NCBI RefSeq assembly: GCF_001652915.1
Contig: NZ_BBQI01000095.1
Span: 124,001 to 188,000, forward strand
Source: Cupriavidus sp. D384
GTDB taxonomy: Bacteria > Pseudomonadota > Gammaproteobacteria > Burkholderiales > Burkholderiaceae
Direction: 5' to 3'
Length of the DNA: 64,000 nucleotides
A program made the translations under genes and the position numbers. Position 1 is the stretch's first letter. Every line of letters begins with the position of its first letter. Shown here piece after piece: positions 8,266 to 17,216 of this stretch. Under the pieces are notes generated by a model. The model was given only the letters and a program-made list of their open reading frames with translations. It was not told the DNA's origin and searched no databases.

Positions 8266-8667
8266 ATGTCCACTTCCGCCCCCATCTCCGAACTGCCGGC
8301 CGGCAAGAACCCGGCCCTGCGCGTGGTACCGATGCCCGCCGACGCCAACGTGCATGGCGACGTGTTCGGTGGCTGGATCATGGCGCAGGTCGACATCGCC
8401 GGCTCGATCCCGGCCGTGGAACGCGCCCAGGGCCGCGTGGCGACGGTGGCGGTGAATTCGTTCCTGTTCAAGCACCCGGTGTTCGTGGGCGACCTGGTCA
8501 GCTTCTATGCGGATATCGTCAAGACGGGACGCACGTCGATCACGGTGTCCGTCGAGGTCTACGCGCAACGCATGCGCCACAGCCACGAGATCGTCAAGGT
8601 GACGGAAGCCACGCTGACGTACGTGGCGACGGACGAAAGCCGGCAACCGCGGGTGTTGCCGGCCTGA
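8266..8667 (+). CDS. Acyl-CoA thioesterase, YciA-like hotdog protein
   Basis: A 133-residue single hotdog-domain thioesterase hydrolysing acyl-CoA. The motif NVHGDVFGGWIMAQVDIAGS holds the conserved catalytic Asp and the N-terminal end of the hotdog helix, followed by VAVNSFLFKHPVFVGDLVSFYA and TRSTSITV-like beta strands, as in YciA. ATG 8266 (MSTSAPISELPAG) matches the usual family start; ATG 8227 in the same frame would add 13 residues, and neither has a strong ribosome binding site. It ends before a strong palindrome that separates it from the convergent enoyl-CoA hydratase gene. Confidence 0.9.
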   Translation: MSTSAPISELPAGKNPALRVVPMPADANVHGDVFGGWIMAQVDIAGSIPAVERAQGRVATVAVNSFLFKHPVFVGDLVSFYADIVKTGRTSITVSVEVYAQRMRHSHEIVKVTEATLTYVATDESRQPRVLPA

Positions 8668-8678
8668 TTGGCTTCATT

Positions 8679-8703
8679 CCCACTCCCGCCGTGCGGGAGT
8701 GGG
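8679..8703. repeat. Extragenic palindrome / bidirectional terminator candidate
   Basis: CCCACTCCCG (8679-8688) and CGGGAGTGGG (8694-8703) form a perfect 10-bp stem with a 5-nt loop between the convergent thioesterase and enoyl-CoA hydratase genes. Related palindromes occur in several other gaps in this window. Confidence 0.65.
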
Positions 8704-8734
8704 GAGAAACCCGAAACACGAGGGACAGCAAACC

Positions 8735-9511
8735 TCAGTCGAACTTCGAGAAGTCCGGCTTGCGCTTCTCGAAGAATGCCGTGAATGCCTCCTTGGCTTC
8801 CGGCGCCACCAGCATGCGGCGGAACACCTCGCCCTCCTCGGCCATTTTCTTCTCGACGGCCGCCACATCGTCACCCTTCATCAGCCGCTTGGTCTCGCGC
8901 AGCGACGACGCCGGCAGCGCCGCCAGCCTGGCCGCCTGCTTGCGCACGTAGTCCGACAGTTCCGCCAGCGGCAGCACCTTCGTCACCAGCCCGATATCAA
9001 AGGCCTCCTGCGCGCTGAACGCCTCGCCCAGCAGCAGCTTTTCCGCGGCGCGCTGGTAGCCCACCATGCGCGGCAGCAGCAGGCTCGATGCGGCCTCGGG
9101 ACACAGGCCCAGCTGCGCGAACGGCAGCGACAGCCTGGCGGTTTCCGACGCATAGACCAGGTCGCAATGCAGCAGCAGCGTGGTGCCGATCCCCACGGCC
9201 GCGCCGCTGACCGACGCCACCACCGGCTTGCTGGCATGGCTGATGGCGTGCAGGAACTGGAACACCGGCGGCTGGGCGCCATCGTTGCCCTGCGTCGGCG
9301 GGCGCTTCATGAAATCTTCCAGATCGTTGCCGGCCGTGAAGATCTCGGGCTTGCCCTCGATCACGATCACGCGCACGGCGTTGTCGGATTCGGCGGCACG
9401 CAGCGCGTCGGCCATGGTCTGGTACATGGCGGCGGTGATGGCGTTCTTCTTGTCGATGCGATCGAAACCAATGGTCAGGATGCCCTGGTCGATGCGGGTG
9501 GCAATGCTCAT
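8735..9511 (-). CDS. Enoyl-CoA hydratase/isomerase family protein
   Basis: A 258-residue crotonase-fold enzyme acting on enoyl-CoA in beta-oxidation. The start at 9511 is set by AGGAAG a few bases upstream and by the canonical opening MSIATRIDQGILTIGFDR; the longer frame to 9757 overlaps the DegV gene and is spurious. Oxyanion-hole elements are TAGNDLEDF and SGAAVGIGTTLLLHCDL, and an acidic active-site position is present in LGLCPEAASS. It is the last gene of the beta-oxidation operon, 35 bp after the DegV gene. Hydratase versus isomerase specificity is not resolved. Confidence 0.9.
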   Translation of the reverse strand: MSIATRIDQGILTIGFDRIDKKNAITAAMYQTMADALRAAESDNAVRVIVIEGKPEIFTAGNDLEDFMKRPPTQGNDGAQPPVFQFLHAISHASKPVVASVSGAAVGIGTTLLLHCDLVYASETARLSLPFAQLGLCPEAASSLLLPRMVGYQRAAEKLLLGEAFSAQEAFDIGLVTKVLPLAELSDYVRKQAARLAALPASSLRETKRLMKGDDVAAVEKKMAEEGEVFRRMLVAPEAKEAFTAFFEKRKPDFSKFD

Positions 9512-9546
9512 GTCTTCCTCGTCTCGGTCGTAATGCAGACTGCCGC

Positions 9547-10503
9547 TCACACAAACGGTGGCGGCATGTCGGAAAGATAACTGAGCCCGAACGCGCCCGC
9601 GCCCACGTTGAGCGCGACGGTCAGGCTCATCGGCGCGAGCATCAGCTCGACGCCATGCTTGGCGGCGGTCCTGGTCAGCGACTGCCACGCCGGCCACGAT
9701 TCCACCTCGTCCAGATCGCCCGCGTAGGCGGCGGCCACGGCAGGCGTCAGCAGGCACCTAGCCCGGATGCAGGCTTCCACATGGCCCAGCAGGCGGCGCA
9801 CGCCGTCCTCGGCTCCGCGCACCTTGGCAATCGCCTCGGTCTCGCCCTGATGCATGCGGATCACCGGACGGATATTGAACGCGCTGCCCAGCATGTAGCG
9901 GCTCCATGTGATGCTGTTTTCGCCCTTGTGCTTCGCGCGCGTGTACATGTACAGCAGTTCGTCCGGGATCAGGAACATGTGCGCGGCATCGCGCAGGCGG
10001 TTCTCCACCGCCTCGACCACCTCGGTAGCCTTGGCGCCATCGGCCAGCATGCGGGCGGCCTCGCGCACGATCAGCGCCTGGCCGGGCCCGATCGCGCCCG
10101 TATCGATCACGGTCAGGTCGAACAGGCCACTGCGGCCGGCGTCCTTGCGCAGCTTGAAGCTGCGCGCGACCGTGCCGACCACGGCGCCGGTGGCATTCGC
10201 GTAGAGCTTGCTGCGGCTGCTGGCAATGGTCAGCAGGATGGCCCGGTCGCAACCGGCCACCACGTTCTTCAGAAAATGGTCTTCCAGCTCGCGTTCGAGC
10301 AGCGGGATGGATTCGGCGTAGTGGTCCTGCTTGCCCACCAGGTACTGGTGGTAGAGGTCCGGCAGCGCATCCTCGTCGCGTGTGTCGACCACGAAGCGGT
10401 CGCCGGCGCGGATGCGGAACGGGATGGTGCGGACGCCCAGCGCGTCCATCATCGAACGCGGCATGTCGCATGCCGCGTCGGCCAGAATGGCGGTCTCCTG
10501 CAT
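9547..10503 (-). CDS. DegV-family fatty-acid-binding protein
   Basis: A 318-residue DegV protein, a two-domain cytoplasmic fold that binds a fatty acid (in Firmicutes it delivers it to fatty acid kinase). The opening ILADAACDMPRSMMDALGVRTIPF and the motif LLTIASSRSKLYANA match the family's lipid head-group-binding loops, and IDTGAIGPGQALIVREAARML matches the conserved second motif. Its place between the thiolase and enoyl-CoA hydratase genes of a beta-oxidation operon fits a fatty-acid-handling role, but its precise function in proteobacteria is unknown. Confidence 0.88.
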   Translation of the reverse strand: MQETAILADAACDMPRSMMDALGVRTIPFRIRAGDRFVVDTRDEDALPDLYHQYLVGKQDHYAESIPLLERELEDHFLKNVVAGCDRAILLTIASSRSKLYANATGAVVGTVARSFKLRKDAGRSGLFDLTVIDTGAIGPGQALIVREAARMLADGAKATEVVEAVENRLRDAAHMFLIPDELLYMYTRAKHKGENSITWSRYMLGSAFNIRPVIRMHQGETEAIAKVRGAEDGVRRLLGHVEACIRARCLLTPAVAAAYAGDLDEVESWPAWQSLTRTAAKHGVELMLAPMSLTVALNVGAGAFGLSYLSDMPPPFV

Positions 10504-10618
10504 ATTGTTGTTCTCCTCCGGGTCAGTGCGTCAACGTGTTGGCATCTTCGTGTCCATACATTTCTTCATCTGATCGAAGGTTGGGACAGCCCTCCCCCGG
10601 GCTGTCCCTGCGGCGCGT

Positions 10619-11815
10619 TCAGACGCGCTCGAAGATTCCGGCGGCGCCCATGCCCGTGCCCACGCACATGGTGACCATGCCGTACTTCAGGTTGTGGCGA
10701 CGCAGCGCGTGCACCACGGTGGCCGAACGGATCGCACCGGTCGCGCCGAGCGGGTGGCCCAGTGCAATCGCGCCGCCCATGCGGTTCACACGGGCCGGAT
10801 CGAGCTCCAGGTCACGCATCACCGCCAGCGACTGCGCGGCAAACGCCTCGTTCAGCTCGATCCACTCGATCTGGTCCTGCGTCAGGCCACCGGCCTTCAG
10901 CGCCGCCGGAATCGCGGCCTTCGGGCCGATCCCCATGATCTCCGGCGGCACGCCACGCACCGCGAACGATACGAAGCGGGCCAGCGGCACCAGGTTGAAC
11001 TGCTTGAGGATCTTTTCGGAAACCAGGATCAGCGCGCCGGCGCCATCCGACGTCTGCGAGCTGTTGCCTGCCGTCACGCTGCCCTTGTTGGCGAACACCG
11101 GACGCAGCTTGCCCAGGCCTTCCACCGAGGTGTCCGGGCGCGGACCTTCGTCCAGCGAGATAGTACGCGTCCTGACGTTGACCTGACCAGTAGCGAGATC
11201 CGGAAACTTCTCAACTACCTCAATCGGGGTAATCTCGTCGTTGAACTCACCGGCCTGCTGCGCGGCGATGGCCTTCTGGTGCGAAGCCAGCGAGAAAGCG
11301 TCCTGGTCTTCGCGGCTCACCTTCCATTGCGTGGCAACCTTCTCGGCGGTCAGGCCCATGCCGTAGGCAATGCCCACGTTCTCGTCGCGCTCGAAGATCG
11401 ACGGCGACATCGACGGCGAGTTGCCCATCATCGGCACCATGCTCATCGATTCCACGCCGGCGGCAATCATCACGTCGGACTCGCCCACGCGGATGCGGTC
11501 GGCCGCCATGGCCACGGCCGACAGGCCCGAGGCGCAGAAACGGTTCACCGTGATGCCGCCCACCGTATTGGGCAGGCCGGCCAGCAGCGCGCCGATACGC
11601 GCCATGTTCAGGCCCTGCTGGGCTTCGGGAATCGCGCAGCCAACGATCGCATCCTCGATCAGCGCCGGGTCCAGGCCCGGCACCTGGGCCACGGCGGCCT
11701 TCAGGATCGAGGCCAGCAGGTCGTCGGGACGGGTGTTCTTGAACGCGCCCTTGGGGGCCTTGCCAATCGGCGAACGGGTAGCCGCAACGATGTAGGCGTC
11801 TTGCAGTTGTTTCAT
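10619..11815 (-). CDS. Acetyl-CoA C-acyltransferase (3-ketoacyl-CoA thiolase)
   Basis: A 398-residue thiolase cleaving 3-ketoacyl-CoA to acetyl-CoA and a shortened acyl-CoA. The nucleophile is C94 in NRFCASGLSAVAMA. The general-base region is GGAIALGHPLGATG and the second catalytic cysteine lies in CVGTGMGAAG near the C-terminus. The start at 11815 (MKQLQDAYIVAATRSPIG) is preceded by GAGGAA; the longer frame to 11989 enters the fused dehydrogenase gene in another frame. It begins 23 bp after the fused dehydrogenase/hydratase gene, the usual alpha-beta partner. Confidence 0.95.
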   Translation of the reverse strand: MKQLQDAYIVAATRSPIGKAPKGAFKNTRPDDLLASILKAAVAQVPGLDPALIEDAIVGCAIPEAQQGLNMARIGALLAGLPNTVGGITVNRFCASGLSAVAMAADRIRVGESDVMIAAGVESMSMVPMMGNSPSMSPSIFERDENVGIAYGMGLTAEKVATQWKVSREDQDAFSLASHQKAIAAQQAGEFNDEITPIEVVEKFPDLATGQVNVRTRTISLDEGPRPDTSVEGLGKLRPVFANKGSVTAGNSSQTSDGAGALILVSEKILKQFNLVPLARFVSFAVRGVPPEIMGIGPKAAIPAALKAGGLTQDQIEWIELNEAFAAQSLAVMRDLELDPARVNRMGGAIALGHPLGATGAIRSATVVHALRRHNLKYGMVTMCVGTGMGAAGIFERV

Positions 11816-11838
11816 GATGTCGGTTCCTCGTTGGCGGA

Positions 11839-14265
11839 TTAGTTGCGCACCGGCTTGCCCGACTGCAGCATGCCCATGATGCGCTCCTGCGTCTTGCCGT
11901 TGCCCAGCAGGTCGATGAACGCCTTGCGTTCCAGCGCCAGCAGCCAGTCTTCGCTGACCAGCGAGCCCGCCTCCACGTCGCCGCCGCACACCACCTCGGC
12001 AATGCGCGACGCGATCAGGAAGTCGTGCGCCGAGATGAAGTTGCCGTCGCGCATGTTCACCAGCGACGCCTTGATCGTGGCGATGCCCGAGCGGCCAGCC
12101 ACCGGAATCAGCTGGCCCGGCAGCGGCGCACGATAGCCGGCGTTAGCCAGCGCGCGCACTTCGCCCTGCGCCACGTACAGCAGTTCGTGGACGTTGTAGA
12201 CGATGGTGTCGGTCGGCTGCACGTAGCCGATCTTCTGCGCATCCAGCGCGGACGTCGACACTTTCGCCATGGCTGCCGCCTGGAAGCGGTTGGTGACGAA
12301 GTTCAGGTAGTTCGTGCTGCCGGCAGCCTGCGCGGCCCTGGCCGCGGCAAGCGCGGCTTCCTTCAGGCCGCCGCCGGCCGGCACCAGGCCCACGCCCACT
12401 TCCACCAGACCCACGTAGCTTTCCATTGCCACCACGCGCTTCGCCGAATGCAGCATCAGCTCGCAGCCACCGCCCAGCGCGATACCCGACACGGCAGGCA
12501 CCACCGGCACCGCCGCGTACTTCACGCGCATCATGGTGTCCTGGAACTTCTTCACGAACGGCTCGATGCCCTTGGCACCGCCCATCATGAAGGCCGGCAT
12601 GGCGGCTTCCAGGTTGGCACCGGCCGAGAACGGACCACCCGGCGCGCCCAGTTGCAGCGACGTCGGCTGCCATACCACCAGGCCCTTGTATCCAGCTTCG
12701 GCCAGGTCCACGGCGCGCACGATGGTGTCGAGCACATCCGGGCCGATGGTGTTCATCTTGCTCTTGAACGAGATGATCAGCACATCGTCAGCGCCTTCGC
12801 TGGTCCAGATGCGCGCACCGTCGTTCTCCTCGATGGTCTTGCCTGCGCGGCGCGGATCGGCGGCATCGGTGCCCTTGATGGCGGCACGGAACACCTGGCG
12901 CCCGTACACCGGCAACGCGGCACGCTTGACGAAGCTGCTGGTGGCGGGCGACCAGGAGCCTTGCGCCGAATGCACGCCACCGTTGTCGGCCACGGGTCCC
13001 TGCAGCACCCATGCCGGCAGCGGCACATCGGCCAGCGTCTTGCCCGCCTCGATATCTTCCTTGACCCATTGCGCCACCTGCGTCCAGCCGGCGGCCTGCC
13101 AGTCCTCGAACGGACCCGAGTTCCAGCCAAAGCCCCAGCGGATCGCCAGGTCGATATCGGCAGCCGAGCCGGCGATCTGCTCCAGGTACACGGCGATGTA
13201 CTGGAACACGTCGCGGAACACGGCCCACAGGAACTGTGCCTGCGGGTTGGTCGATTCACGCAGCAGCTTGATGCGCTCGGCCGGATCCTTCTTGAGCATG
13301 CGCACGACGATCTCGTCGGCCTTCTTGCCTGAATCCACATACTGGCCGGTCTTGGCATCCAGCACCTTGATGACCTTGCCTTCCTTCTTGTAGAAGCCGG
13401 CGCCGGTCTTCTGGCCCAGCGCGCCCGCATCCACCAGCCCCTTCAGCACGGCCGGCGTCTTGTAGACCGCCGCGAACGGGTCGCCGCCCAGGCCGTCCTG
13501 CATGGTCTTGATCACATGCGCCATCGTGTCCAGGCCCACCACGTCGGCGGTGCGGAACGTGGCCGACTTGGCGCGACCCAGCTTGGTGCCGGTCAGGTCG
13601 TCGACGATATCGAACGGAACGCCGAACTTCTCGGCCTCGGCGAACACGGCCAGGATCGAGAAGATGCCAACGCGGTTGGCGATGAAGTTCGGCGTGTCCT
13701 TGGCACGCACCACGCCCTTGCCGAGCGTGGTGGTCAGGAAGGCTTCCAGGCGATCCAGGATCTCCGGCTTCGTCGTGGCGGTCGGGATCAGCTCCACCAG
13801 GTGCATGTAGCGCGGCGGATTGAAGAAGTGCACGCCGCAGAAGCGCGCCTTCAGGTCGGCGTCGAAGCCGTCGGACAGCGACGTGATCGACAGGCCCGAG
13901 GTATTGGTCGCGAAGATCGCGTTGGGCGCCAGGTGCGGCGCCACCTTCTTGTAGAGGTCGTGCTTCCAGTCCATGCGCTCGGCGATCGCCTCGATCACCA
14001 CGTCGCATTCCTTGAGCAGTTCGATGTCGTCCTCGTAGTTGGCCGCGCGGATCAGGCCGGCCTCTTCCTTGATGCCCAGCGGCGCTGGCGACAGCTTCTT
14101 GAGGTTCTCGATGGCGCGCGTGGCGATGCCGTTCTTGGGGCCTTCCTTGGCCGGCAGGTCGAACAGCACCACGGGCACGCGGGCGTTGACCAGGTGGGCG
14201 GCAATCTGCGCGCCCATGACGCCGGCACCCAGCACGGCGACCTTCTTGACGATGAAATTGGACAT
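11839..14265 (-). CDS. Fused 3-hydroxyacyl-CoA dehydrogenase / enoyl-CoA hydratase
   Basis: An 808-residue bifunctional beta-oxidation enzyme. The N-terminal NAD-binding domain starts KKVAVLGAGVMGAQIAAHLV (residues 7-26), with the dehydrogenase active-site segment CGVHFFNPPRYMHLVELIP and C-terminal 3HCDH domains through about residue 400. The crotonase-like part lies in roughly the last 320 residues (AVPVVPAVSGIALGGGCELM). This dehydrogenase-first order is the reverse of E. coli FadB and matches the FadN-type layout. The hydratase half lacks an obvious strong catalytic signature, and a stand-alone hydratase sits in the same operon. Strong ATG at 14265, 96 bp after the acyl-CoA dehydrogenase. 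Confidence 0.95.
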   Translation of the reverse strand: MSNFIVKKVAVLGAGVMGAQIAAHLVNARVPVVLFDLPAKEGPKNGIATRAIENLKKLSPAPLGIKEEAGLIRAANYEDDIELLKECDVVIEAIAERMDWKHDLYKKVAPHLAPNAIFATNTSGLSITSLSDGFDADLKARFCGVHFFNPPRYMHLVELIPTATTKPEILDRLEAFLTTTLGKGVVRAKDTPNFIANRVGIFSILAVFAEAEKFGVPFDIVDDLTGTKLGRAKSATFRTADVVGLDTMAHVIKTMQDGLGGDPFAAVYKTPAVLKGLVDAGALGQKTGAGFYKKEGKVIKVLDAKTGQYVDSGKKADEIVVRMLKKDPAERIKLLRESTNPQAQFLWAVFRDVFQYIAVYLEQIAGSAADIDLAIRWGFGWNSGPFEDWQAAGWTQVAQWVKEDIEAGKTLADVPLPAWVLQGPVADNGGVHSAQGSWSPATSSFVKRAALPVYGRQVFRAAIKGTDAADPRRAGKTIEENDGARIWTSEGADDVLIISFKSKMNTIGPDVLDTIVRAVDLAEAGYKGLVVWQPTSLQLGAPGGPFSAGANLEAAMPAFMMGGAKGIEPFVKKFQDTMMRVKYAAVPVVPAVSGIALGGGCELMLHSAKRVVAMESYVGLVEVGVGLVPAGGGLKEAALAAARAAQAAGSTNYLNFVTNRFQAAAMAKVSTSALDAQKIGYVQPTDTIVYNVHELLYVAQGEVRALANAGYRAPLPGQLIPVAGRSGIATIKASLVNMRDGNFISAHDFLIASRIAEVVCGGDVEAGSLVSEDWLLALERKAFIDLLGNGKTQERIMGMLQSGKPVRN

Positions 14266-14320
14266 GCGCGCTCCTAGAGTCGTGAGCGTTTGAGGAGAGA
14301 GAAACTTGCTACGGGTGGGC

Positions 14321-14349
14321 TCCTCACTCCCGTTTCACGGGGGTGAGGA
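14321..14349. repeat. Extragenic palindrome inside the beta-oxidation operon
   Basis: TCCTCACTCCCG (14321-14332) pairs with CGGGGGTGAGGA (14338-14349) with one mismatch and a 5-nt loop. It is located between the acyl-CoA dehydrogenase stop and the fused dehydrogenase start, so it may attenuate transcription or protect the mRNA end of one segment. Confidence 0.55.
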
Positions 14350-14361
14350 GACACCTCCCGA

Positions 14362-16149
14362 TCAGAACAGATCGGCGTCCAGCGCCATCAGCGTGGCCGA
14401 ACCGGCGCGTGCCTTGCGGATCTCGGCGGCGGTTTCGGGCAGCAGCTTGGCGAAGTAGAAACGCGCCGTGGCCAGCTTGCTGACGTAGAACTTGTCGCCG
14501 CTGTCCTGCTTTTCGAGCGCGATCTTTGCCATGCGGGCCCAGAAGTACGAGAACACCAGGTGACCCACCACGCGCAGGTACGGCACGGCGGCGGCACCCA
14601 CCTCGTCGGGATTGCCCATCGCCTTCATGCCGATTTCCATCGTGAGCTTCTGCACCTTGTCGCCGATGTCGGCCAGCGGGTTCACAAACTCCTGCATGGC
14701 TTCGTTCGTCCCCTCTTCCTCGACGAACTGCTGCACGATCTTGCCGAAAGCCTTCAGCTTGGCGCCCATGTCGCCCAGGATCTTGCGGCCCAGCAGGTCC
14801 AGCGACTGGATCGTGTTGGTGCCTTCGTAGATCATGTTGATGCGGGCGTCGCGCACGTACTGCTCCATGCCCCATTCGGAGATGTAGCCGTGGCCGCCAA
14901 ACACCTGCATGCCTTCGTTGGTCGACGTGAACGCGTTGTCGGTCAGGAAAGCCTTGATCACCGGGGTCAACAGTGCCACCAGGTCGGCAGCCTCCTTGCG
15001 CACGGACTCGTCCGGGTGCGACAGTTCGCGGTCGATCTGCAGCGCGGTCCAGTAGCTGAATGCGCGGCCGCCTTCGACGTAGGCCTTCTGCGTCAGCAGC
15101 ATACGGCGCACGTCCGGATGCACGATGATCGGGTCAGCTGCCTTCTCGGGCGCCTTCGGGCCGGTCAGCGCACGCATCTGCAGACGGTCCTTGGCGTATG
15201 CCAGCGAGTTCTGGTAGGCCACTTCGGTCAGGCCCAGGCCCTGCGCGCCCACGCCCAGGCGGGCCGCGTTCATCATCACGAACATCGCGTTCAGGCCCTT
15301 GTTGGCCTCGCCCACCAGCCAGCCGCGGGCACCGTCCAGGTTCATCACGCAGGTGGCGTTGCCGTGGATGCCCATCTTGTGCTCGATCGAGCCGCACTTG
15401 ATGCCGTTGCGCTCGCCCGGATTGCCGCTGGCATCGGGAATGAACTTCGGTACGACGAACAGCGAGATGCCCTTGGTGCCTTGCGGGGCGTCCGGCAGGC
15501 GTGCCAGTACCAGGTGGATGATGTTCTCGGCCAGGTCATGTTCGCCAGCCGAGATGAAGATCTTGGTGCCGGTGATGGCGTACGACCCGTCTGCCTGCGG
15601 TTCTGCCTTCGAGCGCAGGATGCCCAGGTCGGTGCCGCAGTGCGGCTCGGTCAGGCACATCGTGCCGGTCCACACGCCCGACACCAGCTTGGGCAGGTAG
15701 GCCTGCTTCAGTTCCGGCGTGCCGTGCGCGTGCAGCGCCTCGTAGGCACCGTGCGACAGGCCCGGGTACATCGTCCAGGCCTGGCCGGCCGAGTTCAGCA
15801 TCTCGTACAGCGCGTTGTTGACGATGATGGGCAGGCCCTGGCCGCCGAATTCGGGATCGCACGCCAGCGCCGGCCAGCCGGCCTCGACGTACTGCTGGTA
15901 GGCTTCCTTGAAGCCCTTCGGGGCGCGCACCACGCCGTCGCCGACGTAGGTGCAGCCTTCGCGGTCGCCGGGCTGGTTCAGCGGGAACACCACGTCCGCG
16001 CAGAACTTGCCGGCTTCTTCGATAACCTGGTTGATGGTGTCCGCGTCGATGTCCGCGTGTTGCGGCATCGCCTTGAGTTCGGCTTCTGCGCCGAGCAGTT
16101 CATGGAGCACGAACTGCATGTCGCGCAACGGTGCGGTGTACTGGCCCAT
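14362..16149 (-). CDS. Acyl-CoA dehydrogenase (long, with C-terminal extension)
   Basis: A 595-residue FAD-dependent acyl-CoA dehydrogenase catalysing the first beta-oxidation step. Flavin/substrate motifs include MCLTEPHCGTDLGILRSKA and the conserved IYEGTNTIQSLDLLGRKIL; the Glu in YEGTN is at the usual catalytic region for this subfamily. At ~600 residues it belongs to the long class with an extra C-terminal domain, unlike ~380-residue short-chain enzymes. The start is ATG 16149 with AAGGAG six bases upstream; the preceding in-frame codon is TTG. It is the first structural gene after the TetR regulator. Confidence 0.95.
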   Translation of the reverse strand: MGQYTAPLRDMQFVLHELLGAEAELKAMPQHADIDADTINQVIEEAGKFCADVVFPLNQPGDREGCTYVGDGVVRAPKGFKEAYQQYVEAGWPALACDPEFGGQGLPIIVNNALYEMLNSAGQAWTMYPGLSHGAYEALHAHGTPELKQAYLPKLVSGVWTGTMCLTEPHCGTDLGILRSKAEPQADGSYAITGTKIFISAGEHDLAENIIHLVLARLPDAPQGTKGISLFVVPKFIPDASGNPGERNGIKCGSIEHKMGIHGNATCVMNLDGARGWLVGEANKGLNAMFVMMNAARLGVGAQGLGLTEVAYQNSLAYAKDRLQMRALTGPKAPEKAADPIIVHPDVRRMLLTQKAYVEGGRAFSYWTALQIDRELSHPDESVRKEAADLVALLTPVIKAFLTDNAFTSTNEGMQVFGGHGYISEWGMEQYVRDARINMIYEGTNTIQSLDLLGRKILGDMGAKLKAFGKIVQQFVEEEGTNEAMQEFVNPLADIGDKVQKLTMEIGMKAMGNPDEVGAAAVPYLRVVGHLVFSYFWARMAKIALEKQDSGDKFYVSKLATARFYFAKLLPETAAEIRKARAGSATLMALDADLF

Positions 16150-16239
16150 CAAAGACTCCTTGGAGGTTTGCTTAGTGCCGCCACACGCGCATGTCGCACG
16201 CCCTGGAGGGGACGCGTGCGACCGTTGCCGGGGGGCGGC

Positions 16240-16878
16240 TCAGGTACGGTAAGACTGAATCAGTTTGTTGAGCGCGACCATGGCAAGTTCGGCACTGTCC
16301 GGCAGGCGCAGAAATCGGGCGTCGTGATGCAAGCCTAGTTCAAGGCTGTACATCTCGAACAGCATCAGGCGCGGATCGCAATCCGCACGCAGGTGCCCCT
16401 CTTCCCTGGCCTGGTCGATCGCACGCAACAGCGCGGCCCGCCAGATCGTGACGCTCTTGACCAGCTCGTCACGCACCGGGCTTTCCGCGCGGTCGTCGTA
16501 CTCGACCGCCCCGCTGATGTAGATGCAACCCGTGGTCACTTCCTGGATGCGCTTTTCCATCCAGCGCCGCACCATCGACCACAGGCGAGGCAGACCGCGC
16601 GGCTCCTGCAGCGAGGGATAGAACACCTCCTGCTCGAACCGCCGGTGATACTCGCGCACCACTTCCACCTGCAGGTCTTCGCGCGAACCAAAATGCGCGA
16701 ACACGCCGCTCTTGCTCATCTGCATGCGTTCCGCGAGCAGGCCGATGGTCAGCCCTTCCAGCCCGTCGCGGGACGACAGTTCCAGTGCGGCATCGAGAAT
16801 CGCCACGCGCGTCATCTCACCCTTTCGCAAGGGCGTGGGCGCGGCGGCGGATTCAAGACGAACTGACTGGTGTCGCAT
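16240..16878 (-). CDS. TetR-family regulator of the beta-oxidation operon (FadP/PsrA-like)
   Basis: A 212-residue TetR regulator. The helix-turn-helix spans about residues 22-68, with TRVAILDAALELSSRDGLEG, then MSKSGVFAHFGSREDLQ, the canonical TetR recognition helix. The C-terminal domain would bind an acyl ligand. ATG 16878 has GGAGAG upstream and gives a plausible N-terminus; the frame to 16968 is an unsupported extension. It lies directly upstream of acyl-CoA dehydrogenase on the same strand (90 bp gap), and a perfect palindrome upstream of its own promoter suggests autoregulation of the whole operon. Naming as FadP/PsrA is by analogy. Confidence 0.88.
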   Translation of the reverse strand: MRHQSVRLESAAAPTPLRKGEMTRVAILDAALELSSRDGLEGLTIGLLAERMQMSKSGVFAHFGSREDLQVEVVREYHRRFEQEVFYPSLQEPRGLPRLWSMVRRWMEKRIQEVTTGCIYISGAVEYDDRAESPVRDELVKSVTIWRAALLRAIDQAREEGHLRADCDPRLMLFEMYSLELGLHHDARFLRLPDSAELAMVALNKLIQSYRT

Positions 16879-17216
16879 GGTTTTCTCTCCGTTCTCTGCA
16901 GCATCCCGCGGATGCTGTTTCCTGGCTTGACGCTGCTTTCGGCAGGCGCCGCGACAGCAAACCGCCATCGCAAATGCACGAAGTCTAAGCCAAAAAAGAA
17001 CGGTCGTTCAGATTATTCTGGCGAGGCCGACTGGCATCAAGTATTTAATTAGACCCGGGTTTCTAAACACACGGTGCCGGTGGGGCCGGCAGGTGGCGCG
17101 TTGCGGCGCATTGCAGCAAAGGCTTAAAAACCGCATCGGATCGCCGGGTGCGCGCAGCCGGCTGCGGCCGTCCTGTGGCAAGGCACCATGTTACCGTGTG
17201 ACGCCCCGGCGGCGAC
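16879..17216. other. Regulatory intergenic region upstream of the beta-oxidation operon
   Basis: A 338-bp gap with no gene. It holds the TetR-gene promoter region (an AT-rich patch at 16981-17060), the candidate operator at 16998-17009, and a 14-bp palindrome CGCAGCCGGCTGCG at 17153-17166, which lies 3' of clsB and may contribute to its transcript end. A leftward promoter with TAGACT near 16983-16988 and the operator overlapping its spacer is plausible but weak. Confidence 0.5.
16998..17009. promoter_or_regulatory. Candidate TetR operator (GAACG-GT-CGTTC)
   Basis: GAACG and CGTTC form a perfect 5-bp inverted repeat around GT in an AT-rich setting, 120 bp upstream of the TetR start. The half-site length and 2-bp spacer resemble operators of fatty-acid-responsive TetR proteins such as PsrA (half-site AAAC/GTTT). 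Binding is inferred, not shown. Confidence 0.55.

Noticed and set aside
17153..17166. 14-bp palindrome CGCAGCCGGCTGCG as a TetR operator
   Set aside because: It is GC-rich, sits next to the clsB 3' end and is far from the TetR promoter; chance or a transcript-end structure is more likely.
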